Below, piece by piece: positions 8,924-16,412 of a DNA stretch of 44,818 bases. Position numbers and translations under genes: made by a program. The notes under the pieces are model-generated. The model searched no databases. It was given only the letters and a program-made list of their open reading frames with translations, and had not been told where the DNA came from. The stretch covers positions 1 to 44,818 of the forward strand of contig NZ_VDYZ01000019.1 in assembly GCF_007673095.1 (NCBI RefSeq), in the 5' to 3' direction. Within the stretch, counting starts at the first letter, position 1. The number at the start of each line of letters is the position of its first letter. This stretch comes from Corynebacterium glyciniphilum AJ 3170. Lineage in GTDB: Bacteria; Actinomycetota; Actinomycetes; Mycobacteriales; Mycobacteriaceae.

Positions 8924-11191
8924 ATGCTCGGGTGGGACGATCCGCGGCCACTGAGCCTGGTCATCTCCCCGGAGCGGGCGCGCAAACTCGCGGGCAAACC
9001 CGGGTTGGAGACGCTCGGACAGGCGCTGATGAACTTTCCGACCGGATATGTCCACACCAGCGGCACCGGGACGATGACCGGCGACGACACCGACCCGGTG
9101 CACGGCGGGATCTGGACCGACGCCCTCATCGAGGGAGAGCTCCTCACCTGTCTCGGCGAGGTGACCTGGGCCCAGCTGCAGGATAACCGGGCGAGGAAAG
9201 GCCCCCGGGAGATCCTCGCGTTCCGCTTCAGGGTCAACGGCGAGGACTTCTCTTCCGTGCTGTTCGGGGCTGCCCGGAGTCACCAGCCGTTCATCACCGT
9301 CGGCGCGAAACTGATGCTCTCCGGCAAACTCAAGCTGTTCCGTGACGAGTGGCAGCTGCGTAACCCGAGCTACATCACCCTGCACCCCGGGCCCGGCCCG
9401 GACGGTCAACCGCTAGAGGGCGAAGCCTATGACGCGGCTTTCGGTGCCTTCGGCCCGCTGGAGACCATCGTCGAGGTCGCCGGGGGAATGCGCGCCGCGC
9501 AGGAGCTCCTGTCCGTCCCGTGGCTGCCGACCTATCCGCGCAGGAACGGCACCACCGGGGCGGAGGTTCTCGCCGTTACGGGACACGTCCTCGAGGCCAT
9601 GGGACGCCCGTCGGACATGCTGCCCGCTCCGACGGAGGTCACAGGTGCACCCGCATGGCCAGCGGTCGACGGTGCCCCACTCGTGGACTTCGCCACGGCT
9701 CTCCACGACATCCACCGCCCGCCTGAAGACGGGCCGCAGGATGCACGGACCCGACTGATCTTCAATGAGGCACTCGCCCTGCAGCTCGTCATGGCGTTGC
9801 GGCGGGCAGACACCACCGCCCGGCAGGGACGTGCGGTCGTCGACATTGATGACGAGTCGCGTTACTCGACCCTGGTCAGAGCCCTTCCTTATGAGCTGAC
9901 TGAGGCACAGCAGGCGGCGCTCGACACCATCGGGCAGGCGATGGGCACCGATGTCCCGATGAGCATGCTGCTACAGGGGGACGTCGGGTCAGGCAAGACG
10001 ATTGTCGCCCTGCTGTCGATGCTGCGCGTCGTCGATTCCGGTGCCCAGTGCGCGTTCCTGGCGCCCACGGAAGTGCTGGCGGCACAGCACTACAAGACGC
10101 TGACCGGTCTGCTCCAGGGAACCGGGGTGACGGTGTCCCTCCTCACCGGGTCCCAACCGGTGTCCGAGAGACGTGACACACTGCTCGACATCATCTCCGG
10201 AACCACCGACATCGTCATCGGCACCCACGCGGTGATCCAGGACGCCGTGGAGTTCTACGACCTGGGCATCGTCGTGGTCGATGAGCAGCACCGCTTCGGT
10301 GTGCGGCAACGTGACAAACTACGCGAGGAGTCGCCGGTCGACCGGACCCCGCATCTGCTGGTGATGACCGCGACACCGATACCCCGCACTGTGGCGATGA
10401 CGATGTTCGGGGATCTGTCGGTGTGCACGCTGGACACGTCCCCGGTCGGACGCGGTGTGGTGCAGTCCCACGTTGTCCCGATGTGGAAACCCGCCTGGGT
10501 CGACCGGCTGTTCGCCGTGATCCGGGAGCAGGTCGAGGGTGGGCACCGCGTGTTCATCGTGGTGCCGAAGATCGAAGGCTTCGGTGGAGTCGACAATGTC
10601 GCTGACCGACTGGAGGCCGGCCCCCTGCAGGGGCTGAGGATCGGACGTCTCCACGGAAAGATGTCGGAGAAGACCGAGGTCATGGATGACCTGGCCAAAG
10701 GTGAAATCGATGTCCTCGTCTCGACCACCGTCGTCGAGGTCGGGGTGGACATCCCCGAAGCGACGGTCATGGTCGTCATGGACGCCGAGAACTTCGGAGT
10801 CAGTCAGCTCCACCAGCTACGGGGACGGGTCGGTCGTGGATCGGATGCCTCGTTGTGCTTCCTGACCACGATGATCAACCCGGAGGCGGAGGAGACCACC
10901 CCGACGGCCGCGGCATCGTACCGACGGCTGGAGGCTGTCGCCGGGACGACTGACGGTTTCGCCCTGGCGGAACTGGATCTGCAGACCCGTACCGAGGGTG
11001 ACGTCCTCGGTGAGAGTCAGTCGGGGGCACGGGTGCGCCGCGCCCGGTTGCTCAACCTGGCCACCGACGGTGAGATCGTCGCCGAGGCCCGGCGCTACGC
11101 GGAGGACCTCGTTGACTATGACGAGGCACTGGCCAGGGCCCTGGTCGCGGATTTCACCGAAGGCGACCAGGAGTACATCGAGCGGAGCTGA
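8924..11191 (+). CDS. recG: ATP-dependent DNA helicase RecG
   Basis: RecG reverses stalled replication forks and migrates branched DNA. The 755-residue protein has an N-terminal wedge/OB region (~1-290) and a superfamily 2 helicase core. The Walker A loop GDVGSGKT lies near residue 352, the DEQH Walker B box near 452, and the motif III TATPIPRT just after. In the second RecA-like domain are STTVVEVGVDIPEA, a segment diagnostic for RecG, and the motif VI run QLRGRVGRG. It is longer than the ~690 residues of Escherichia coli RecG, mostly through the N-terminal part. The ATG follows the upstream stop TAG directly, with the GGGGTGGAG purine run at 8913-8921 serving as ribosome site. Confidence 0.95.
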   Translation: MLGWDDPRPLSLVISPERARKLAGKPGLETLGQALMNFPTGYVHTSGTGTMTGDDTDPVHGGIWTDALIEGELLTCLGEVTWAQLQDNRARKGPREILAFRFRVNGEDFSSVLFGAARSHQPFITVGAKLMLSGKLKLFRDEWQLRNPSYITLHPGPGPDGQPLEGEAYDAAFGAFGPLETIVEVAGGMRAAQELLSVPWLPTYPRRNGTTGAEVLAVTGHVLEAMGRPSDMLPAPTEVTGAPAWPAVDGAPLVDFATALHDIHRPPEDGPQDARTRLIFNEALALQLVMALRRADTTARQGRAVVDIDDESRYSTLVRALPYELTEAQQAALDTIGQAMGTDVPMSMLLQGDVGSGKTIVALLSMLRVVDSGAQCAFLAPTEVLAAQHYKTLTGLLQGTGVTVSLLTGSQPVSERRDTLLDIISGTTDIVIGTHAVIQDAVEFYDLGIVVVDEQHRFGVRQRDKLREESPVDRTPHLLVMTATPIPRTVAMTMFGDLSVCTLDTSPVGRGVVQSHVVPMWKPAWVDRLFAVIREQVEGGHRVFIVVPKIEGFGGVDNVADRLEAGPLQGLRIGRLHGKMSEKTEVMDDLAKGEIDVLVSTTVVEVGVDIPEATVMVVMDAENFGVSQLHQLRGRVGRGSDASLCFLTTMINPEAEETTPTAAASYRRLEAVAGTTDGFALAELDLQTRTEGDVLGESQSGARVRRARLLNLATDGEIVAEARRYAEDLVDYDEALARALVADFTEGDQEYIERS

Positions 11192-11200
11192 CCGGCACGA

Positions 11201-11206
11201 TAGAAT
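11201..11206 (+). promoter_or_regulatory. Putative -10 (TAGAAT) of biotinyl-carrier gene, leaderless type
   Basis: TAGAAT lies 7 nt before the ATG at 11214 in the 22-bp gap after recG. The intervening CCGGGGC contains no usable Shine-Dalgarno. Confidence 0.55.
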
Positions 11207-11213
11207 CCGGGGC

Positions 11214-11426
11214 ATGGACATTCACGCCCCCTTTGCCGGAATCGTCAGATTCGCTGTCACCGACGGCCAGACCGTCGCCACCGGCGACCGGCTCGCCGTT
11301 GTCGAGGCCACCAAACTCGAGAGCGCCGTGGACGCACCGGGCCCCGGTGTCGTGCACCGTGGCGCGGTCGACGATTTCGCCCGCGTCGACGGCGGCGACC
11401 TGCTGCTGAGCCTCGGGGAGGACTGA
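11214..11426 (+). CDS. Small biotin/lipoyl-attachment domain protein
   Basis: The 70-residue protein consists of a single biotinyl/lipoyl carrier domain: MDIHAPFAGIV, then GQTVATGDRLAVVEATKLES, then a second half PGPGVVHRGAVDDFARVDGGD. This is the two-fold barrel layout of biotin carboxyl carrier proteins. The would-be modified lysine is Lys34, in EATKLE instead of the usual EAMKME, so both methionines flanking the lysine are changed. Free-standing carriers of this size can be biotinylated swinging arms or orphan domains; no carboxylase gene lies nearby. In M. tuberculosis the pyruvate carboxylase gene, whose C-terminus is such a domain, lies upstream of rsmD (recalled), so this could be a remnant. 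It is too short for many gene finders but has a clear -10 at 11201-11206. Confidence 0.8.
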   Translation: MDIHAPFAGIVRFAVTDGQTVATGDRLAVVEATKLESAVDAPGPGVVHRGAVDDFARVDGGDLLLSLGED

Positions 11427-11432
11427 TCCCCG

Positions 11433-12002
11433 GTGACACGCATTATCTCGGGCGCCGCCCGTGGACGGAAGCTCCGTGTACCTGCCGACGTCACACGTCC
11501 GACCGCCGACCGCGCCAGGGAAGGCCTCTTCTCTTCCCTGCAGGTTCGTTTCGGGTTCGAGGGGGAGGTCGTCCTGGACCTCTTCGCGGGCTCCGGCGCG
11601 CTCGGGCTCGAGGCAGGCTCGCGGGGGGCCGCCGAGGTGACCCTGGTCGACGACAACCACCGGGCCTGTGAGACGATCCGGTCCAATGCTGCCGTGGTGG
11701 GTCATCCCAACGTGCACGTCGTTGAATCGAAGGCCTCCAGCTTCCTCGCCACCGCCCCACACAACCGGTTCACCATGGTGCTGGCAGACCCTCCGTACGA
11801 GCTCACCGATGAGGCGGTCGACGAGATGGTTGTCGCGCTGGTGCCGACCCTGATGAAGGATGCCGTGGTCGTCGTCGAACGTCATGTCGACTCCGCCGAG
11901 GTCACGTGGCCGGACGGCTTCGAGAAGACCAACCAGAAACTCAAGAAGCGCACCTACGGGATCGCCCGCATGGACATGGCCATCTGGCGGGGGACCGCCT
12001 GA
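11433..12002 (+). CDS. rsmD: 16S rRNA (guanine(966)-N(2))-methyltransferase
   Basis: RsmD methylates N2 of G966 of 16S rRNA using S-adenosylmethionine. The 189-residue protein begins with the family N-terminus TRIISGAARGRKLRVP, then RPTADRAREGLFSSL. It has the SAM-binding motif I VLDLFAGSGALGLEAGSRGA and the catalytic NPPY-type motif, here LADPPYEL. The GTG at 11433 is preceded by GGGGAGGA (11414-11422 region) inside the end of the biotinyl gene, 6 nt after its stop. coaD follows after 22 bp; the rsmD-coaD pair is conserved in many bacteria. Confidence 0.94.
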   Translation: MTRIISGAARGRKLRVPADVTRPTADRAREGLFSSLQVRFGFEGEVVLDLFAGSGALGLEAGSRGAAEVTLVDDNHRACETIRSNAAVVGHPNVHVVESKASSFLATAPHNRFTMVLADPPYELTDEAVDEMVVALVPTLMKDAVVVVERHVDSAEVTWPDGFEKTNQKLKKRTYGIARMDMAIWRGTA

Positions 12003-12011
12003 GGTGCAAGG

Positions 12012-12017
12012 TAGGAT
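12012..12017 (+). promoter_or_regulatory. Putative -10 (TAGGAT) of coaD, leaderless type
   Basis: TAGGAT lies 7 nt before the coaD ATG at 12025. The spacer CAACCCC has no Shine-Dalgarno and closely resembles the CAACCCCC spacer before trmD. Confidence 0.6.
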
Positions 12018-12024
12018 CAACCCC

Positions 12025-12513
12025 ATGCGAGTCTGCTGCCCCGGGTCATTCGACCCCGTCACCAACGGTCACCTCGACATCTTCACGCGTGCTGCGCGGA
12101 ACTTCGACGAGGTGACTGTCCTGGTCACCTACAATCCGAACAAGTCCGGCCTGTTCACCGCGGAGGAGAGGGTGTCACTGATCCGCGAAGCGCTCGACGC
12201 CAGCGGTGCGCCGGAGGCCGGGAGAATAACGGTGGATACCTGGGACCGGCTCCTGGTGGACTACCTCACCGACAACAACATCCCGGCGATGGTCAAGGGA
12301 CTGCGCAGCTCCCTCGACTACGAGTACGAGTTGCCGATGGCGCAGATGAATCAGCGTCTCTCGGGGGTGGAGACCTTCTTCCTGTTGACGAATCCAGAGT
12401 ACGGCTACGTCTCCTCGACGATCTGCAAGGAAGTTGCCAAGTACGGCGGTGACGTCAACGGTCTGCTGCCGGAGAACGTCGCCACCGCGGTGGCCACCAG
12501 GTACGGCAACTGA
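12025..12513 (+). CDS. coaD: Phosphopantetheine adenylyltransferase
   Basis: CoaD transfers AMP from ATP to 4'-phosphopantetheine, the penultimate step of coenzyme A synthesis. The 162-residue length is standard. It has the nucleotidyltransferase motif CPGSFDPVTNGHLDIFTRAA near the N-terminus (the T/HxGH loop is TNGH), the substrate segment VKGLRSSLDYEYELPMAQMN, and the C-terminal ISSTxIKE-type motif, here VSSTICKEVAKYGG. The start at the ATG after TAGGAT gives the expected N-terminus; the longer open frame upstream from 11860 belongs to the rsmD shadow. Confidence 0.96.
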   Translation: MRVCCPGSFDPVTNGHLDIFTRAARNFDEVTVLVTYNPNKSGLFTAEERVSLIREALDASGAPEAGRITVDTWDRLLVDYLTDNNIPAMVKGLRSSLDYEYELPMAQMNQRLSGVETFFLLTNPEYGYVSSTICKEVAKYGGDVNGLLPENVATAVATRYGN

Positions 12514-12582
12514 CAGAGGCTGCGTCGACGCGTCTCGTCCCGGCTCTGCGTGTCACATCCGTACCGTCCGCCACATTTCTGG

Positions 12583-12588
12583 CATGCT
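12583..12588 (+). promoter_or_regulatory. Weak -10 candidate (CATGCT) before DivIVA-like gene
   Basis: CATGCT, preceded by TGG (an extended -10 TGn), lies 7 nt before the ATG at 12596. The first base departs from TANNNT, so this is a weak member of the series. The in-frame ATG at 12584 overlaps it. Confidence 0.35.
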
Positions 12589-12595
12589 GGGACGC

Positions 12596-13378
12596 ATGTA
12601 CAAGACTTTCCAGGGCCTCGATGATCTCCAGAACATGGTTGACCAGGCGTACGGCGTTCCCATGACGTCCAACTGCATGGTCCCGCGCCGCGAGGTCCAG
12701 GACCTGCTGGACGAGGTCCGCACCGCTATCCCGGTCGAGATGGACGACGCCCAGGACGTCCTCGACCACCGTGACGGCATCATCGCCAACGCTGAGGACG
12801 AGGCGGACACCCTGGTCCGCGACGCTGAGGCGCAGCGGGACCGTATCCTCGAGGAGGCACGTCGACAGGCCGAGGACATGGTCAATGACGCTGAGGAACG
12901 CGCCCACTCCACGGTGGCACGTGCCGAGTCCGAGGCAGACCGGCTGGTGTCCGACGCCCGCGCCGAGTACGAGCAGACCACCTCACGGGCCGAGGCCGAG
13001 GCCGAGCGTCTTGTCACGGCAGGCAACGAATCCTACGACCGGTCAGTCAACGAGGGCATCGCCGAGCAGCAGCGGCTTGTCGGCGAGTCGGAGGTTGTGC
13101 GCGTCGCGGAAGAGGAAGCCCGCCGGATCGTCGAGTCGGCACATTCCGACTCTGACCGGCTGCGGCGCGAGTGCGACCACTACGTCGACTCCACGCTCGC
13201 CCAGTTCGAGGAGTCGCTCACCGGCACACTGCGCACTGTTTCCCGTGACCGGTCGGCCCTGCGCAAGGGCGCCGGTGTGTCCGGGGTCCGCCACGGCGAC
13301 AACGGGGGACGGGACACCGCGCGACGGGAGCCGCGCGGCGAGTACCGCGAGGAGTACCGGGACGGCTACCGGGACTGA
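12596..13378 (+). CDS. DivIVA-like coiled-coil protein (Rv2927c-type)
   Basis: The 260-residue cytoplasmic protein has a DivIVA-type N-terminus, MYKTFQGLDDLQNMVDQAYG, followed by VPRREVQDLLDEVRTAIPVEM, which I recall as characteristic of M. tuberculosis Rv2927c. Residues ~65-220 form a long charged heptad-like coiled coil rich in Ala, Glu, Asp and Arg (AEAQRDRILEEARRQAEDM and similar repeats). A tail ends in repeating EYREEYRDGYRD. DivIVA relatives organise cell-pole growth and division; a specific role here is inference. It heads the same group as in mycobacteria, followed by yceD, rnc and mutM. A second in-frame ATG at 12584 would add four residues. Confidence 0.82.
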   Translation: MYKTFQGLDDLQNMVDQAYGVPMTSNCMVPRREVQDLLDEVRTAIPVEMDDAQDVLDHRDGIIANAEDEADTLVRDAEAQRDRILEEARRQAEDMVNDAEERAHSTVARAESEADRLVSDARAEYEQTTSRAEAEAERLVTAGNESYDRSVNEGIAEQQRLVGESEVVRVAEEEARRIVESAHSDSDRLRRECDHYVDSTLAQFEESLTGTLRTVSRDRSALRKGAGVSGVRHGDNGGRDTARREPRGEYREEYRDGYRD

Positions 13379-13403
13379 TTCGCACAACCCCCGGTGTCAA
13401 GGG

Positions 13404-13409
13404 TAGAAA
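13404..13409 (+). promoter_or_regulatory. Weak -10 candidate (TAGAAA) before yceD
   Basis: TAGAAA lies 6 nt before the GTG at 13416, with no Shine-Dalgarno between. The last base is A instead of the conserved T. Confidence 0.4.
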
Positions 13410-13415
13410 CATGGT

Positions 13416-13982
13416 GTGAGTAACGATCCTTTTCTCCTTGATGTCCGAGAGCCGCTCGTGTCCGTGGGCGCGCCGCACCATGTGACAACTTCCGGGGCAG
13501 CTCCCGTCCGCCTGGGCGGTGAAATGCTCGGCGTCGCTGAGGGGGCGCCGGTCGAGGTCGTGGCCGACATCACCAACCTGGGGGAGTCGCTGCTGGTGGA
13601 CGCTACCGCGTATGCGCAGGTCAGCGGCCAGTGTTCCCGGTGTCTCAGCGAGATCAGCCAGGACGTCTCGCTCCATGTCAGTGACGTCTTCGGGACGACA
13701 CCGGACTTCATCTCCGGTGATGATGCGGAAGACGGCGACGAGCCCCACATGGTGCAGGATGACCGGGTGGACATCACCCAGCTGCTCGTGGACGAGGCAG
13801 GGTTGAACCTGCCGTTCAACCCGGTGTGCGAGGACTACGGGCAGTCCTGTTCCGACGCGACCCCGGCACCTGACGGTGTCTCCGGTGAAGAGGAGGTCAT
13901 CGACCCGCGGTGGGCCGCCCTCGCCGATAAATTCCCCGGTGCGGGGCAGGACACTCCGTCGGATTCGGAAGAGGATGCCTGA
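13416..13982 (+). CDS. YceD family (DUF177) protein
   Basis: The 188-residue YceD/DUF177 protein belongs to a family linked to 23S rRNA and ribosome metabolism. The first conserved Cys pair is present (CSRCLSEI, ~70-77), followed by an acidic stretch and the family block VDITQLLVDEAGLNLPFNPVC (~113-133, read in two parts). The second Cys cluster, usually CRPDCPGLCPxCG in actinobacteria, is reduced to VCEDYGQSCSD, so the usual four-cysteine site looks incomplete. In many bacteria rpmF follows; here rnc follows directly, its ATG sharing one base with the TGA. The GTG start is chosen because MSNDPFLLDV is a typical opening and a -10-like hexamer sits just upstream. Confidence 0.85.
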   Translation: MSNDPFLLDVREPLVSVGAPHHVTTSGAAPVRLGGEMLGVAEGAPVEVVADITNLGESLLVDATAYAQVSGQCSRCLSEISQDVSLHVSDVFGTTPDFISGDDAEDGDEPHMVQDDRVDITQLLVDEAGLNLPFNPVCEDYGQSCSDATPAPDGVSGEEEVIDPRWAALADKFPGAGQDTPSDSEEDA

Positions 13983-14713
13983 TGGCACGCAAACGCCGTC
14001 TCACCGGTGAGGCAGCACTCGAGGCCGCTTACTCGAAGACCGACCACGCCCCACTACTTGAAGCGTGGGGTGTGGACCTGCCGGACGACATGCTCCGGCT
14101 GGCGCTCTCGCACCGCTCCTTCGCCAACGAGAACGGCAACCTGCCCAACAATGAGCGTCTGGAGTTCCTCGGCGACGCCGTGCTGGGGCTGAGTGTGGCC
14201 GAACAGCTCTACGTGCAGTTCCCGGAGCGTTCGGAAGCGGACATCTCCAAGATGCGCGCCGGCGTGGTCAACATGTACGCCCTGGCGGACGTTGCCCGCG
14301 AACTCGGTATGGGGGACAACATCCTGCTCGGCCGTGGCGAGATGCTCACCGGCGGCAGTGACAAGCACTCGATCCTCGCCGATTCGGTGGAGGCCATGCT
14401 CGGCGCGATCTATCTCGTCCACGGTTTCGAGACGGCTCGTCAGGCCGTGCTGCGAATCTTCGAGGACCGCATCACTACGGCACCGTCCACCGGTCTGACG
14501 ATGGACTGGAAGACCGTGCTGCTGGAGAAGCTCAGCGATCTCCGCGTCTCCGGTGACCCGGTCTACACCTCCGAAGCAGAGGGGCCGGCTCACGACCAGA
14601 CATTCCATGCCACGGTCACCATCGGTGACACCGTGCGTGGGAAGGGGGCCGGTCACACGAAGAAGGAAGCGGAACACAACGCCGCCCGCGAAGCCTACAA
14701 GGCCCTGAGCTGA
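13982..14713 (+). CDS. rnc: Ribonuclease III
   Basis: RNase III cleaves double-stranded RNA and matures rRNA precursors. The 243-residue protein has the catalytic signature NNERLEFLGDAVLGL (~55-69, with the metal-binding Glu and Asp), the second acidic site in DSVEAMLGAIYLVHG, and a C-terminal double-stranded RNA-binding domain (~170-243) ending HTKKEAEHNAAREAYKAL. The N-terminus has a basic extension (MARKRRLTGEAALEAAYSK) before the catalytic domain. The start overlaps the yceD stop by one base, with GAAGAGGA just upstream. Confidence 0.96.
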   Translation: MARKRRLTGEAALEAAYSKTDHAPLLEAWGVDLPDDMLRLALSHRSFANENGNLPNNERLEFLGDAVLGLSVAEQLYVQFPERSEADISKMRAGVVNMYALADVARELGMGDNILLGRGEMLTGGSDKHSILADSVEAMLGAIYLVHGFETARQAVLRIFEDRITTAPSTGLTMDWKTVLLEKLSDLRVSGDPVYTSEAEGPAHDQTFHATVTIGDTVRGKGAGHTKKEAEHNAAREAYKALS

Positions 14714-14716
14714 CGC

Positions 14717-15550
14717 ATGCCTGAACTCCCTGAGGTCGAGGTGGTCCGGCGAGGCCTGGCTGAACACATCCTCGGGGCCGAGTTCGAGCATACCGAGGTC
14801 CTCCATCCGCGTGCGGTCCGCGGGCAGGACGGTGGGGCCGCAGCGGTCGTCGCGGGATTGAGCGGGGCCCGGGTGGGCGGTGTGTGCCGACGAGGGAAGT
14901 ACCTGTGGTTGGATCTTGCAGGGCGGGGCAACCTGCTGGTGCACCTGGGCATGTCCGGCCAGATGCTGCTCGGGGAGCCGGGACAGGTCGTGTCGCCGCA
15001 CGTCCGGATCCGGTCCCGGCTGATGACAGCACGGGAAGAGCCGCTGGAGCTGACGTTCGTGGATCAGCGGACCTTCGGGCGCTGGGAACTGACTGCGGCC
15101 GATCCGGTGCCCCATATCGCTCTCGACCCGATGGATCCGGCGTTTGATCCGGTCGAGACGGCCAGGTCGGTACGTCGCCGCCGGTCCGAGATCAAACGGG
15201 TCCTGCTCGACCAGACTGTGGTCTCCGGTATCGGCAACATCTACGCGGATGAGGCACTGTGGGCTGCCGGGGTACATCCCCGCAAGCGGGCGAGTGCGAT
15301 GCGGCAGCAGGACGTCCTGCGGGTGCTCGATGCGGCGCGACAGGTGATGGCACGCGCTCTGGAGGCGGGCGGGACGTCCTTCGACGACCTCTACGTCAAC
15401 GTCAACGGCGCATCGGGGTACTTCTCCCGGTCTCTGAACGCGTACGGACGGACAGGGGAGCCGTGCCACCGGTGCGGGACGCCGTTGCAAAGGCTCGTCA
15501 TCGGCGGTCGCTCGTCGCACTTCTGCCCGAGGTGCCAGCGGAAGCGGTGA
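14717..15550 (+). CDS. mutM: Formamidopyrimidine-DNA glycosylase with atypical 3' end
   Basis: MutM (Fpg) removes 8-oxoguanine and cuts the abasic site by beta/delta elimination. The 277-residue protein starts PELPEVEVVRRGL, where the N-terminal Pro is the catalytic nucleophile after Met removal. It has LVHLGMSGQMLL, the DNA-binding helix-two-turn-helix region VSGIGNIYADEAL, and a C-terminal zinc finger (Cys pairs CHRC and CPRC, ~249-273). Its last 46 codons recur downstream at 16338-16475. The version here ends GGRSSHFCPRCQRKR, like general bacterial Fpg. The downstream copy ends [12 protein letters not shown], closer to the actinobacterial form I recall. The gene may therefore be a recombinant with a replaced tail. 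All catalytic and zinc residues are present. It starts 3 nt after rnc. Confidence 0.93.
   Translation: MPELPEVEVVRRGLAEHILGAEFEHTEVLHPRAVRGQDGGAAAVVAGLSGARVGGVCRRGKYLWLDLAGRGNLLVHLGMSGQMLLGEPGQVVSPHVRIRSRLMTAREEPLELTFVDQRTFGRWELTAADPVPHIALDPMDPAFDPVETARSVRRRRSEIKRVLLDQTVVSGIGNIYADEALWAAGVHPRKRASAMRQQDVLRVLDAARQVMARALEAGGTSFDDLYVNVNGASGYFSRSLNAYGRTGEPCHRCGTPLQRLVIGGRSSHFCPRCQRKR
15413..15487 (+). repeat. Direct repeat copy A (inside mutM 3' end)
   Basis: These 75 bp match 16338-16412 at a constant offset of 925 bp, with 3 mismatches (15418, 15443, 15485). Beyond it the two copies diverge in sequence but stay exactly the same length to their stop codons, as expected of homologous gene ends. 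Confidence 0.95.
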
Positions 15551-15682
15551 CCAGACGTTCCGACTGGACGAGATCGCGACGCCCTTTGCTGGATACGGCG
15601 TCTGAGCCCGTCGTGGGACGCACTGCGAGCTGTACTCGACGGAGACGCGCTCCGGAGCCTGGCTGCGACAGGTGCTTGCCGG

Positions 15683-15688
15683 TACCCT
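15683..15688 (+). promoter_or_regulatory. Putative -10 (TACCCT) of MNT gene, leaderless type
   Basis: TACCCT lies 6 nt before the ATG at 15695. The spacer GGAGAC could also serve as a short Shine-Dalgarno, so both readings are open. Confidence 0.45.
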
Positions 15689-15694
15689 GGAGAC

Positions 15695-16024
15695 ATGCCG
15701 AAGACCGTCCTGACGCCCGAGACGCTCGCTCTGCGCGAGCTCATTGAAGCGCGCCGAGACGATTTCCAGGCTCTGCTGGTCAAGTATGGCGCGACCAACC
15801 CGAAGCTGTTCGGCTCCGTTGCCTGTGGCACCGCGCACGCCGACTCGGACATCGACATCCTCGTCGAGATGGATCCGGAAGACGGCAATCTCCTCATGCG
15901 CGCCTCCGGGCTCATGGAGGAGACCCGCGGGTTGTTTGGCCGTGACGACATCGACGTGTTTCCGGCGCAACTGCTCAAGCGGCCGATCTCGGTCTCGGCC
16001 GTCGCTGACCTGGTCGAGCTGTGA
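15695..16024 (+). CDS. MNT-type nucleotidyltransferase antitoxin (MntA-like)
   Basis: The 109-residue minimal nucleotidyltransferase has the exact family motif GSx10DxD: GSVACGTAHADSDID followed by ILVEMD (~residues 46-64), which binds the metal and nucleotide. MNT proteins pair with HEPN RNase toxins; characterised MntA antitoxins silence the toxin by adding AMP to it. Its stop codon overlaps the GTG of the downstream HEPN gene by 4 nt, the standard arrangement of these pairs. The partner is broken here, so this is an apparently intact antitoxin with no intact toxin beside it. The usual Arg after GS is replaced (GSVACG versus GSRARG). It lies between the two mutM end repeats, which suggests arrival by recombination. 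Confidence 0.85.
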   Translation: MPKTVLTPETLALRELIEARRDDFQALLVKYGATNPKLFGSVACGTAHADSDIDILVEMDPEDGNLLMRASGLMEETRGLFGRDDIDVFPAQLLKRPISVSAVADLVEL

Positions 16025-16262
16025 GCCGCGACGCCGGCCAGCGCATCGCCGATGTTCTGATGGCCATCGAGCGGTGCCGTCGGTATGTCACCGCCCTTGA
16101 CGGTGATGGCGATGTCGTGGACATGGCCGAGGATCCGGGGCTTTCGCAACATCCTCGTTCATCAGTACTTCGGGGTCGACGTCGATGTCGTCCGCGATGG
16201 TTGTCGACACCCACCTCCCTCCGCTCGCAGAGGCGCTGCGGAGTCACGTCCACGACGACTGA
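16021..16262 (+). pseudogene. Broken HEPN (DUF86-like) toxin, partner of MNT
   Basis: The HEPN toxin can be pieced together over three frames. Frame 1 from the GTG at 16021 gives the N-terminus MSRDAGQRIADVLMAIERC. Near 16120-16130 the sequence jumps to frame 2, WPRIRGFRNILVHQYFGVDV, which contains the RNase motif RNILVH (Rx4H). The ~35-40 residues normally between these parts are missing, consistent with a deletion at a short ATGGCC homology. Near 16199 one extra G moves the frame again, giving VVDTHLPPLAEALRSHVHDD and the stop at 16260-16262. The lesions should abolish toxin activity even though the catalytic motif survives. The 4-nt overlap with the MNT gene is kept. Confidence 0.8.
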
Positions 16263-16337
16263 ACCGAACCCGTCGCCCCTGATGGCTGGAAACGTGTCCA
16301 TCACGACGAAGCACTTCAGTGCACCTTGCGTGAGAAG

Positions 16338-16412
16338 TCGGGATACTTCTCCCGGTCTCTGAACGCGAACGGACGGACAGGGGAGCCGTGCCACCGGTGC
16401 GGGACGCCGCTG
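16338..16412 (+). repeat. Direct repeat copy B (displaced mutM 3' end)
   Basis: This is the second copy of the 75-bp repeat at 15413-15487, with 72 of 75 positions identical. Together the copies bracket the MNT/HEPN module like attachment sites or a recombination duplication. Confidence 0.95.

Noticed and set aside
14054..15970. Long open frame of 638 codons on the minus strand
   Set aside because: It is antisense to rnc, mutM and the MNT gene, which are unmistakable. High GC content produces long antisense frames in codon-position register.
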